From: Sphingomonas crocodyli
GTDB lineage: Bacteria; Pseudomonadota; Alphaproteobacteria; Sphingomonadales; Sphingomonadaceae
Direction of reading: 5' to 3'
Assembly: GCF_004005865.1 (NCBI RefSeq)
Contig: NZ_SACN01000001.1
Coordinates: forward strand, 558,001-622,000
Length of the DNA: 64,000 bases
In this document: piece after piece, positions 16,755 through 27,200 of the stretch
Layout: each line of letters opens with the position of its first letter
Position numbering within the stretch: the first letter of the stretch is position 1
Position numbers and translations under genes: made by a program
Notes under the pieces: model-generated
Seen by the model: only the letters and a program-made list of their open reading frames with translations
Told to the model about the DNA's origin: nothing
Databases searched by the model: none

Positions 16755-19700
16755 TGCGTAACATCACCGATCCGTTCGCGCGCAAGAATCGCCCCGGCTA
16801 CAAGCCGCTGTTCACCTCGCGCACGCTGACCTCCGTCCTCGCCCTCGGCACCGCGCTCGCGGCGCCGGTGACGAACGCGATCTCGGGTAACTTCACGATC
16901 AACGGCATCGTGGATGGCGGGAACTTCTCTTCGCCGGGCCAAGGCGGCTTCCAGGGCGAAATCGTGGGCGGTACCGGCACTGTCCGCCGCTACAGCAATT
17001 TCCAGGGCGAGACCGTCACCAGCGGTATTCCCACCGACCGCATCTTCATCGGTAGCAATACGGCCGTCATCGATTGGGCGCCGATCGACAATGCCACCAA
17101 CAATGGCGTGCCGATCAATTTCCTGCCCAATGGCAATCGCGGCTATTTCCAGGCCGACGGCGTCAGTGATTACACCGTTCTCAACCGCATCCTGCCGGGC
17201 GACACGAGCCGCCCGATTGCGCTTAATGGCCAGATCAGGGCCTTCCGAGATTTCTTCGGCCCCGCGACCGAGGTGAACGGTGGAATTGGCGGCAATGTCT
17301 GGTTCTACAGCCCCGGCGGCGTGCTGGTCGGCGCGACGGCGAACATCAATGTCGGCGGCCTGCTGCTGACCTCGCTCGATCCGGCCGGCTTCGGCAATAG
17401 CACGGTCAGCTTCTCGAACGATCCGCTGAACACCGGCCTGACGCGCGGCGGCAAGGTCGAGATCCAGTCGGGCGCGACCGTCGCGGTCAACAATTATATC
17501 GGCATCGTCGCCCCGGTCGTCACGCAGAACGGCAATGTCAGCGTGGGCGTGCCGAACGGCATCGAGAATGTCAGCGCCACCTATGTCGCGGCCGAAGCCG
17601 CCACGCTGACGCTCAACCAGGGCCTGTTCGACATTCAGGTCAACGTCGGCACCGATGGCGAACTGTTGCCGGACGGTTCGATGCGCGCGCTGACGCATGG
17701 CGGTACCACCACCGGCCCCGCCAACGATTTTGAGCAAAACGTCCAGCAGCAGATCAAGCTGGTCGCGGTGCCGAAAAACAGCGCGATCACCATGTTGATC
17801 GAAGGCAATGGCCAGCTTGGTTTCCAGGTCGCCAACGCCGTGCAGCAGGTGCGCAACTCGATCATCCTGTCGGGCGGCTACAACGTGGCACAGAATGGCA
17901 GCGTCGATCTGATCAACGGCCGTGCGCCCACAGTCGGCGATCCCAATACCACCTTCGCCAATATCAACATCACCGGCAGCACTCTGCCCGAAGGCAATCC
18001 CAAGTTCCTGAGCAATGTGAACGGCTATGCGACGGGCAATGCCTCGATCAACGCGTTTAGCGGCCAGCGCCTCGATTTCGTGGGCAATCTCGTTTTCAAT
18101 ACGTCGCACCGGGCGCTTGGCGACGGCGTTTCCGCGACGGGCGGTAACCTGACGCTCGCTGCGCAGCCGGGCGGTGTGGTCACGGTGGGCGGCATCGCCA
18201 GCCTGACGTCCAACGGCTATGGCAGCAGCGCGGCGATGCAGGCGTTTGGCGGCACCGGCATCGGCGGCCTCGTCTCGGTCAACGCCAATGGCGGTTCGGT
18301 CACGCTCGGCGCGCTGGAAATCTATTCGGACGGCTATGGCGGCTTTGGCGGCACCAGCGGCGTCAAGGGCGGCGCCGGCTATGGCGGTGGCGATCCGTTC
18401 GGCGGATCCTTCGTCACCGGCGCCTCGCTGGGCGCGAACAATGGCGGCACGCTGACGGTCAACGGGCCGGTGGGCATGAGCGCGACCGGCACCGGCGGCA
18501 ACAGTTCCGATAATGACGGCGGTTTCGGCTATGGCGGCCGCGCCGTCATTTTCAACAATGCGTCGCAGACCATGAACCTGAACGGGCTGGTCAACATCGT
18601 TGCCGACGGCAAGGCCGGTAACGGCTTCAATTCGGGTGGCGCGGTCGGCGGCTTCGCGCAGATCGGCGCGGAAAGCGCCAGCGTGATCACCGCCAGCAGC
18701 GCAAACCTCTATGCCCGCGCGGTTGGCGGCGAGGCTTTTGGCGGGGTTGCCGCCATCCTGGCCGATGATACCGTTTCGCTGCGCGGCGGCACGGCGCTCC
18801 TGTCGCGCAATGGCGCCGGTGGCACGATCATCGGCGGCTCGCTCTATCTCGACGGCTCGGCTTACGGTCTCGATCCGTCGGGCGGCGAAGTCTTCGCACC
18901 CACCATCACCTATCCCGATTTCAGCGGCGCATCGGCGCGCGGCGGGCAGGCGACGGTCTCCGCCAGCGGCGGCGGGATCACGCTGAACAACGGCCTCTAC
19001 GCCTATGCCGAAGGCTATGCCGGCATCAACCAATCTGGTGACGGTGGCGTCGGCATCGGCGGCTTCGCGCGCGTCCGCGCGATCAACGACGCCGACATTA
19101 CGATCTTCAACGAGGCGCAGCTGCTCGCCAGCGGCTTTGGCGGCGTCGGCTTTAATGGCGGCGAAGGCATCGGCGGTGAGGCCAGCATCACGGTCGCCAA
19201 TGGTGTTCTGTCAAACGGGACGCCGGGCGTAAGCGGCGCGACGATCACCCTCAACGACACCGGAATGTCGTTCTTCGGGCTGGAAATGCGCGCCGACGGT
19301 CGCGGCGGTGATGCGGACATCGAAGGTCAAGTCGGCAATGGCGGCAGGGGCATTGGCGGCTTCGCGTTGATCCAGGCCAATGGTGGCCCAGGCCTTTCCA
19401 ACAATGCGATCACGTTGGGCGGCAATGTTTACGCCTCTGCCAGCGGATATGGCGGAGACGGCGGTTCGGGCTTCGACGATGGCGTTCTGCAGAACGGCGG
19501 CGCGGGCGGCGACGGCATCGGCGGCAATCTCGTCGATGGGAACAACAACCAGCTCAAGGGCGTCGCGATCGGCGGCACCGCCGCCGGCGGCATCCTCACG
19601 ATCAATGGCGCGGCGGAGGCCAGGGCCGAAGGCGAAGGCGGCGAAGGCGGAAGCGGCTCCGACAACGGCTCGACCTTCACGGCAGGCGGCAAGGGCGGCA

Positions 19701-22700
19701 ACGGCTTTGGCGGCCTGATACAGGTCGGCCTGTTTTCCGGCGTAACCGGAACGCCGACGACCGGGTCGGCCAGCTTCAACGGCGGCCTCGACATCAATGC
19801 GCAGGGCGAAGGCGGCGAAGGCGGCCTGGGCGCGAATGACGGCGACGGCATGTTTTTTGCGGCAGGCGGCGAAGGTGGTCGTGGCTCGGGTGGCTTCGCC
19901 AACGTCCTTCAGCGCGGCGGATCGGCCCTCATCAATTTCATCGACATCAATGAATCGGGCGCGACGGTCGATGTATCGGGTCGCGGCGGCGATGGTGGCG
20001 AGGGCACCACAGCGGGCACGTTTGGCCGTGGATCGGGTGGTGACTTCGCGATGATCGCGTCGCCCCGCTTCCAATCTGCCGACGTTGGCGTGCTCCAGCT
20101 TCCCAATGGCGTCACGGCCGATGTCAGCGGCTATGCCGGCTCGGGCACCGCGCCGGTCACGTCCGATCCTGTCGCGGTTTCGGGCGAGTTCCTCGTCGCA
20201 GCCATCAATGGCGGCACGATCAACGCTGCTGGCATCTCGATCGCGAATGACGGCGTCAAGGGTACCCGCGAGTTCATCGACTTTGCCAATCTGACGCAGA
20301 TCCTGACACCGCCGAGCTTCAGTGAATTGTCTGCGACCGGCGGTGGATCGATCGTGCTGGGTTCTGGCGGATTGACGCTTGTCACTCCGGGCGATCTCTC
20401 CTTGAACGTCGATGCGCTCAGCTCGATCTCCACATCGGGCGACGTCGTTCTCGGCGGCGCATCAACGAGCCGAATCATCCAGACCGCTGCACCGAATGGC
20501 AGCGGCGTGTTCAGCGCCAACGCCTTCAGCATCTTCGCCAATTCGATCGACACGTCGGCGACGCTGAACCAGTTCAGCGGCAATCTCAGCCTTTCCACTT
20601 CAGGCATGTTGCGCGTCGGTGGGCTCATGGCATTGGCAGGTGGCGTAAGCGCGGGCAGCGGCACGTCGCTCGACGTTGGCAATGTCACGGCTCGCGATTT
20701 TGTCCTGCTCAACTCGATGGGCAACCAGCCGATCGAGCCGATCGTCCCGATCAATGTGACGGCGGGCAATATCATCTCTGGCGGTCCGGTCGTCGTGGCG
20801 GGCGGGACCGTCGCCACCGGCGATATCATCTCCGGCGATACGATCGCGTTGCGATCGTCGGTGGGGGGCACGACCTTCGGCAATCTGAGCGCCGGTGTCG
20901 TCAACCCGGTGCCGCAGCAGGTGTCGCAGGGCTATGGCGTCGGCATCCGCTCGGCGGGCACCGTGGTCGGCGGCGCGATCAGCGCGCGCGGCAATGTCGG
21001 CATCGTCAGCGAGACGAGCACGATCACCACCGGCGACATCGCCTCGCTGCAGCAGTCGATCGTCCTGCTGGGCAAGGGTACGCTTACCACTGGCGCGTTG
21101 ACGGCGGGTTCGACCTCGCTGGGCATCTACGCCGCCAATTCGAGCATGTTCAACGCCAGCGGCCAGAGCCTCGATCCGGCCGTCTATTTCCAGCAGCAGC
21201 CGGTACCGCTCAATTCGCTCACCACGCCCGGCGGCGTGGTGCCCGGCGCGCTGATCGTCAACGGCGCGATCACCGCGAACCGCTTCGTCACCGCGGCGAG
21301 TGGCCTGATCCGCACTGGCGATGTCAACCTCACCAGCGCGCTCAACCTGCAGGCCGGCGGGATCACGCTTGGCAATGTTTCGGCGGCTTCGGTGACGCTG
21401 AATGCCGTCGGGTCGATCAATACCCAGGCGATTACTTCGCCGGGCCAGGTGCTTCTGAACTCGGGCCTGTTCACGACGACGGGTGCTGTGACCGCTAGCA
21501 GCATCCTGTCCGGATCGGGCGGCAACATCGTCATGGGCGATCTGACCGCACCGAACGGCATTCTCATTTCCAGCGGCGTCCCGCAGATCCAGACGGCGCA
21601 GCCACCGATTGGCACCGTGCGCGTCGGCAACGTCGTTAGCACCGGCGGCGACGTCTCGATCTTCAGTCAGCGCAACAGCATTACCGCCGGGAACATCACC
21701 GCCGGCGGCTTTGTGGACATGTTTGCTGGAACGAGCATCGCCACCGGGAACATCCAGGCGGCTCAGGTGAGCCTCTCCGCGCAGACCGCGATTACCGCGG
21801 GCAACATCACCGCGACGGCGGGTGAGATCGATCTCGAAGCCGGTCCGGCCAGCGAGAGCGAGGACCTCTTCTTCGCAGCAGGGGCCGACATCACCACCGG
21901 CGCGCTGGTCGCGACCGAGGAGATTGCAGTCACCGGCGCGGGCAATGTCACCGTCGCCAGCGCCACGGTCAATCCGCCCAGCCAGCGTGATCCCGAGGAG
22001 TTTTACGAAGTCGGCATCGCCGCGGGCGGCAATGTGACCGTCGGGAATATCTCGGCACCCGGCACCATCGGCCTCGCCGCGCTGACCGGCGCGATTGCGA
22101 CGGGCAATATCACCACGCAGGATGCGGTCGTCGCCCTGGCGGGCAACGGCGCCAGCTTCGGCGCGGTCACCACCGCCGGCAGCGGCTATGTCTATGTCGG
22201 GAATTCGAGCCAGCTTCCCGACGTCGACACCGATGACGGGATCGACGCCAGCGTGCTGCTGGCCAATGCGCCGGTTCGTACCGGCGGCGCGGTGAGCTTC
22301 GCCGGGCCGGTTTCGACCGGACGCTTCGATGTCGCGTCGGCGGGTGGTTTCTCGGCTGCCGGGATCACCGCCAGCACGGTGCGCGTGAATACGGGTGGTG
22401 CGGCCAGCTTCAACGGCGCGGTCGCGGCCCCGACGATCACGATCGCGTCGAATGACATCGCGATCGGCGCGAACGGATCGCTGGGCGGCGCCACGACCAC
22501 GGCGCTGACGCTGAGCAACAGCGGCACCGGGCCGAGCACGCTGGGCGGCACGGCGCAGGCGACGGGCTATACGCTCGACGCGGCCGAGATCGGCCGTCTG
22601 CGCGCGACGCAGATCGCGTTCAATTCGGCCGGCAACGTGACCTTCGACACCGCGACGATCAACGCGGCGACTGCGCTGAACGGCGCGACCGGCGGCTTCA

Positions 22701-24298
22701 CCGTCGCGACGCCGGGGTCGATCCGGATCACCGGCAATGTCGACTTCACCAACATGGCGGCGACCAACACGGCGAACTTCGTCGCCGGGCAGCGGTTCGA
22801 AATCCTGACCCCGACCGGGCAGCTGCGCCTGCTGGGCACCGGCACTGCGGTGAACGGCGTCGCCAATATCACCGCCACCAACGTGGCGGTGGGCAATGCG
22901 GCGCTGCTGAACCAGCTGGCCACCAACCCGCGCTTCAACGGGCGCGACACGCTGCTCGGCCTCGGCAATACGGGCAATGCGGTCAATGCCGGCGGCTATA
23001 TCCAGGGCGGGCGTCTGGCCTTCACCGTCGCCGATACGCTGCTGATCGCCAATTCGGGCACGGCGACCGCGCCGGCAGGCTTCACCGCCGGCACCGGCGG
23101 CGTCACCGTCGCGGCGGCGCAGAGCCAGAGCAACGCACCGATCGACGTCGTGATCTACGGCCGCTCGCTCGACGCTGCCGGTAATCCGAGCACATCGGCG
23201 GGTACGGTCTCGACCGTCGTCATCGCGCCCGGCAGCACGGCGCGGATCAGCACGACCTCCAGCGTCAACGGCTGCGGCTTTGGCGGCGGCACCTGCACCG
23301 TGGGTGCGGTCGTCACCAACACGGTCCAGAGCCAGCTGACCCAGATCGCGGCGACGATCCAGTCGGCGGTGACGGGCACGGGCGGCAATGCGACCAACGG
23401 CCCGGCCGGCGGCGCGACCACCAGCGAGAATGCAGCCAGCGACGAAGGTTCGGATGGTGAGGATGACGGCGGCACGACGGCGGCGGCGCAGAGCGCGACG
23501 CGCGTCAACGTGCTGATCGACACGAGCAGCATCGGCGGCAGCGGCCCGAACATCGACACGCCTGTCACCAGTTCGGGCAATTCCAGCCTGTGGGGCGGCG
23601 ACGCCGGTGGCGGCAGCGATGTCGGATCGACTGGCGCGGGCGGCCTGGGCGACACCAGCGGTCCGCTGGGCGATCTCGGCGGCGGTTCGTCGGGTGGTCT
23701 TGGCGGCGGCGGCAGCTTCGGTGGGGCTGCGGGCGCGGCCGGCGGCGGTGGCGCGAGCTTTGGCGGTAGCCTGGGTGGCGCATCTGGCGGTGCGCCGACG
23801 GGTGGCGCTGGCGGCGCGGCGGGTGCAGCAGGTTCGGCTGGCGGAACGACCGGCTCGGCCGGGGGCGCGGGCTCGACGGGCGGATCGGCTTCCGGCTCGA
23901 CGGCGGCTGGCGGTTCGGCAGGCGGCGGCGCAGCGGGTGCCGGCGGTGCTTCGGCCCCGGCCGGCAGCGGTGACGCCGGCGCGTCGGGCGGTGGCTCGAC
24001 CGGTGGCGCGGCTGGCGGAACCGAGGCGGGTGCTGGTGGCCAAAGCGGCGCGGCGGCGACCCCGTCGGGTGATGCGGGCGCCGGTGCAGCGACCGCCGCG
24101 ACCGAGGGCGCTGCGAATGGCGGTGGCGGCGGAGGCGGCGGTGAGGCCGGCGCATCCGAACCGGGCGCCACGCCGGGTGGCGCCGCTGGCGGTGCTGCGG
24201 GCGGAGCGGCCGGCGGTGCCGGCGGCAGCAGCGGCGGCAACAACAAGGACGAAAAGACCGACAAGCCGCAGGGCGGCACCACCGGGGGGATCAACTGA
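16754..24298 (+). CDS. giant glycine-rich TpsA-like exoprotein
   Basis: A 2514-residue secreted protein. A signal sequence with an extended n-region (about residues 1-45) precedes a filamentous-haemagglutinin-type TPS domain. Its marks are GGIGGNVWFYSPGGVLVGA and NINVGGLLLTSLD, matching the NPNGxxxG...VxVGGLxA motif of TpsA proteins. Next come ~10 glycine-rich modules of 40-70 residues (nt ~18300-20050). A long region of short xTGNI/xGNV-type β-helix repeats (nt ~20700-22300) follows. Last is a ~230-residue Gly/Ala/Ser low-complexity tail (nt ~23590-24240) with KDEKTDKPQGG near the end. It is co-translated with TpsB upstream and a CHAT protease downstream. Likely a surface fibre or adhesin; target unknown. 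Confidence 0.85.
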   Translation: MRNITDPFARKNRPGYKPLFTSRTLTSVLALGTALAAPVTNAISGNFTINGIVDGGNFSSPGQGGFQGEIVGGTGTVRRYSNFQGETVTSGIPTDRIFIGSNTAVIDWAPIDNATNNGVPINFLPNGNRGYFQADGVSDYTVLNRILPGDTSRPIALNGQIRAFRDFFGPATEVNGGIGGNVWFYSPGGVLVGATANINVGGLLLTSLDPAGFGNSTVSFSNDPLNTGLTRGGKVEIQSGATVAVNNYIGIVAPVVTQNGNVSVGVPNGIENVSATYVAAEAATLTLNQGLFDIQVNVGTDGELLPDGSMRALTHGGTTTGPANDFEQNVQQQIKLVAVPKNSAITMLIEGNGQLGFQVANAVQQVRNSIILSGGYNVAQNGSVDLINGRAPTVGDPNTTFANINITGSTLPEGNPKFLSNVNGYATGNASINAFSGQRLDFVGNLVFNTSHRALGDGVSATGGNLTLAAQPGGVVTVGGIASLTSNGYGSSAAMQAFGGTGIGGLVSVNANGGSVTLGALEIYSDGYGGFGGTSGVKGGAGYGGGDPFGGSFVTGASLGANNGGTLTVNGPVGMSATGTGGNSSDNDGGFGYGGRAVIFNNASQTMNLNGLVNIVADGKAGNGFNSGGAVGGFAQIGAESASVITASSANLYARAVGGEAFGGVAAILADDTVSLRGGTALLSRNGAGGTIIGGSLYLDGSAYGLDPSGGEVFAPTITYPDFSGASARGGQATVSASGGGITLNNGLYAYAEGYAGINQSGDGGVGIGGFARVRAINDADITIFNEAQLLASGFGGVGFNGGEGIGGEASITVANGVLSNGTPGVSGATITLNDTGMSFFGLEMRADGRGGDADIEGQVGNGGRGIGGFALIQANGGPGLSNNAITLGGNVYASASGYGGDGGSGFDDGVLQNGGAGGDGIGGNLVDGNNNQLKGVAIGGTAAGGILTINGAAEARAEGEGGEGGSGSDNGSTFTAGGKGGNGFGGLIQVGLFSGVTGTPTTGSASFNGGLDINAQGEGGEGGLGANDGDGMFFAAGGEGGRGSGGFANVLQRGGSALINFIDINESGATVDVSGRGGDGGEGTTAGTFGRGSGGDFAMIASPRFQSADVGVLQLPNGVTADVSGYAGSGTAPVTSDPVAVSGEFLVAAINGGTINAAGISIANDGVKGTREFIDFANLTQILTPPSFSELSATGGGSIVLGSGGLTLVTPGDLSLNVDALSSISTSGDVVLGGASTSRIIQTAAPNGSGVFSANAFSIFANSIDTSATLNQFSGNLSLSTSGMLRVGGLMALAGGVSAGSGTSLDVGNVTARDFVLLNSMGNQPIEPIVPINVTAGNIISGGPVVVAGGTVATGDIISGDTIALRSSVGGTTFGNLSAGVVNPVPQQVSQGYGVGIRSAGTVVGGAISARGNVGIVSETSTITTGDIASLQQSIVLLGKGTLTTGALTAGSTSLGIYAANSSMFNASGQSLDPAVYFQQQPVPLNSLTTPGGVVPGALIVNGAITANRFVTAASGLIRTGDVNLTSALNLQAGGITLGNVSAASVTLNAVGSINTQAITSPGQVLLNSGLFTTTGAVTASSILSGSGGNIVMGDLTAPNGILISSGVPQIQTAQPPIGTVRVGNVVSTGGDVSIFSQRNSITAGNITAGGFVDMFAGTSIATGNIQAAQVSLSAQTAITAGNITATAGEIDLEAGPASESEDLFFAAGADITTGALVATEEIAVTGAGNVTVASATVNPPSQRDPEEFYEVGIAAGGNVTVGNISAPGTIGLAALTGAIATGNITTQDAVVALAGNGASFGAVTTAGSGYVYVGNSSQLPDVDTDDGIDASVLLANAPVRTGGAVSFAGPVSTGRFDVASAGGFSAAGITASTVRVNTGGAASFNGAVAAPTITIASNDIAIGANGSLGGATTTALTLSNSGTGPSTLGGTAQATGYTLDAAEIGRLRATQIAFNSAGNVTFDTATINAATALNGATGGFTVATPGSIRITGNVDFTNMAATNTANFVAGQRFEILTPTGQLRLLGTGTAVNGVANITATNVAVGNAALLNQLATNPRFNGRDTLLGLGNTGNAVNAGGYIQGGRLAFTVADTLLIANSGTATAPAGFTAGTGGVTVAAAQSQSNAPIDVVIYGRSLDAAGNPSTSAGTVSTVVIAPGSTARISTTSSVNGCGFGGGTCTVGAVVTNTVQSQLTQIAATIQSAVTGTGGNATNGPAGGATTSENAASDEGSDGEDDGGTTAAAQSATRVNVLIDTSSIGGSGPNIDTPVTSSGNSSLWGGDAGGGSDVGSTGAGGLGDTSGPLGDLGGGSSGGLGGGGSFGGAAGAAGGGGASFGGSLGGASGGAPTGGAGGAAGAAGSAGGTTGSAGGAGSTGGSASGSTAAGGSAGGGAAGAGGASAPAGSGDAGASGGGSTGGAAGGTEAGAGGQSGAAATPSGDAGAGAATAATEGAANGGGGGGGGEAGASEPGATPGGAAGGAAGGAAGGAGGSSGGNNKDEKTDKPQGGTTGGIN

Positions 24299-27200
24299 TG
24301 AAGACCATGATCCGTATCCTGCCCGCGCTGGCGGTCATCGGCCTGGTGGCGACGACCCCGTCGGTGGGCGCGCCGAGCCTGAGCCTGCGCAACAGCTTCC
24401 GCATCGGCAATGGCGGGGTGCTGTGCACCGCGCAGTCCAAGCCGCTGACGCCGAACCTGAAGAGCATGTTCGATCGCGGCTATTCGATCGTCTGCCGCGA
24501 CGCGGCGACGCCGGTTGGCCAGATCAACGTGATGCGCAAGGGGATCGACGATCCGGTCGCGCGCGTCGCGAAGAACCGCGACGCCGGTATCGCGTGCGAA
24601 GCGCCGGCCCCTGCGCAGGTCGAAGGCCTGCCGGGCGCGACTGTCGCCGCCTGCGTCGAGAAGGAAAGTGGTCTGGCCTATCAGAGCTGGACCTGGTCGG
24701 ATTCGAAGACGACCTATGTCGTCGATGGTCTGGCGGGCTATGAAAGCGCGCTGAAGCTGGCGCTGCGCACCGCCGCGGCCGATGCGCCGGTGAAGGGCGA
24801 TGTCGAGGTGGCGACCACCTCGGCAGGTGATCCGGCCGCCTTCGCGCGCGCCCAGGCGGGCACGCTCGACAGCGAAAGCGCGCTCGCCGAAGCCTATTCG
24901 CGCAACAATGACGGCAGCTATGCCGAAGCGGCCGAGTTCTTCCAGGCGCTGGTCGAACGCGATGCTTCGGGCACCGAGACGAACGCGCGCACCGCCGAAT
25001 ATCTGGCGAACCAGGCGCTGCAGGAATCGAACCAGAAGAATTTCGCGGCTGCCGAAACCCTGTTCGCGCGCGCCTCGACCCCGGCGGCGCTGGGCGATCC
25101 GATCACGGGCCGCCTGCTGCGCAACTTCTACGCGATCCACCAGCTGAACGAAGGCAAGGTCGACAAGGCGATCGCCGAACTCGACAAGCCGGTCGTCAGC
25201 GTGAAGGCCGTCGGCACCGCCGATGCGGCGCTGGCGGGTGGGCAGATCACCCCGGCGGTCGCCGATCGCATCAACCGCGACAATCAATCGCTGTCGCAGA
25301 TGGGCGGATCGGTCGACGCATCGCTGCAGCCGTTCGAGCGCGCCGCGATCCTCGATGCGCAGGCGCTGCAGCTGCAGGGTGTCGCCTATCGCATAAAGAA
25401 CGACTTCCCCAAGGCGCGCGCCAAGTTCCAGGATTCGATCGCCGCTATGGCCTCGGTCCGCGAGGGCAAGCTCAATTCGACCGGCTGGCTGCGTTCGAGC
25501 ATCCAGAGCGAACAGGCGCTGATGGCCGAAAAGGAAGGCAAGATCGGCGAAGCGCAGGCGATGTTCGAAGACGCGCTGAAGACGGTCGAGATCGGCCATC
25601 CGCAGACGGCGATCGCACTGGCCGCCAAGGCGCGCTTCGCGGGCTTCCTCGCGCGGCACAGTCAGGGCGATCGCGCACTGACGATGTTCGCCGAAGTGGT
25701 GAAGGACGGGCAGAACGTGCCCGGCGCTCTCACCTCGACCCGCAACCTGCTCAGCCCCTATTTCGCGTTGCTTGCCCAGCGCGCGCCGAACGATCCGACC
25801 GCGGTCGACGCGATGTTCCAGGCGAGCCAGGTGATGCTGCGCCCCGGCATCGCGCAGACGCAGGCGCTGCTCGCCCGCGAACTTTCGGGCGGCGATGACG
25901 AGGCGGCGAGCCTGTTCCGTCAGACGGTCGCGCTCACCCGCGAAATCGCCCGCACCACGGGTGACATCGCGCGGATGACGTCGACCCCGAACCCGGACGA
26001 GAAGGACGCGCTGCTCGCCGCGCAGAAGCGGCTTGCCCGTTACGAGCGCGATCAGACCGCGCTCCAGTCGCAGCTCAACAAATATCCGCGCTACCGCGTG
26101 CTGGCGCCCGAGACGATGTCGGTCGCCGAACTGCAGAAGTCGCTGCGCCCCGGCGAGGCTTACTTCAAGGTCACGATGGTCCAGCAGGACGTCTATGGCA
26201 TGTTCGTCACGCCGGATGCGGCGAAGGCGTACAAAGTGCCGGCGACGACCAAGCAGCTCGAGGATGCGGTCGCCAAGATCCGCGATTCGGTCGTGAAGAT
26301 CGAAAACGGCCAGATGGCGACCTATCCGTTCGACATCCGCCTGGCGCGCCGCCTCTATCTGGCGCTGCTCGGCCCGGTCGATGCGCAGATCCACGCGACG
26401 AAGAACTTCATCTACGAACCGGACGGCCCGCTGCTCCAGCTGCCGGCCAACCTGCTCCCGACCGAGCAAGCCGGGGTCGACGCCTATACGGCGCGGCTGA
26501 AGGGCAAGAATGCGGACGAATACGACTTCCGCGGCATCGCCTGGCTCGGTCGCGATCACGACGTGTCGACCGTAGTGTCGCCGCGCAGCTTCGCCGACGG
26601 CCGCACGACCGCGCCGAGCCATGCGAAGATGGCCTATCTGGGCCTGGGCGAGAATGCGAAGCCGGGCGACAATCCCTTCTTCGTGCCGCCGCCCGCGCTC
26701 AACGACGATTGCGCCTGGCCGGTCGACAACTGGAACAACCCGATCAGCTCGTCGGAACTGTATCTGGCCGCCAACATCATCGGCACCGACAAATCGGCGC
26801 TGATCACCGAAGGCCAGTTCAGCGACACGACGATCGAGGGCAAATCGGACCTGAACGACTATCGCGTCATCCACTTTGCGACGCACGGTCTGGTCACCGC
26901 GCCCAAGCCCAGCTGCCCGGCGCGCCCGGCGCTGCTGACCTCGTTCGGTGGCGGCATGTCGGACGGTCTGCTGAGCTTCAAGGAGATCTTCGACCTCAAG
27001 CTCGACGCCGACGTCGTCGTCCTTTCGGCCTGCGACACGGCCGGCATGGCGACGGTGGGCGCGACCCGCGAGGCGGGCGTGACGACGGGCGGCAACTTCG
27101 CGCTCGACGGCCTCGTCCGCGCCTTCGTGGGCGCGGGCGCGCGCACCGTGATCGCCAGCCACTGGCCGGTGCCGGACGATTATAACGCGACGAAGCGGCT

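Noticed and set aside
16580..19033. Minus-strand frame of 817 residues across the tpsB-tpsA junction
   Set aside because: Low-complexity Ala/Arg/Asp/Ile composition and no recognisable domain; it spans two well-supported genes.
20600..24043. Open frame of 1147 residues opposite the TpsA-like gene
   Set aside because: Antisense shadow made of Arg/Asp/Gly/Ala repeats. The plus-strand frame has signal peptide and TPS motifs.
23590..24240. Glycine-rich tail considered as a PE_PGRS or collagen-like repeat
   Set aside because: No Gly-X-Y periodicity and no PE domain. It is simple Gly/Ala/Ser low complexity at the end of a TPS exoprotein.
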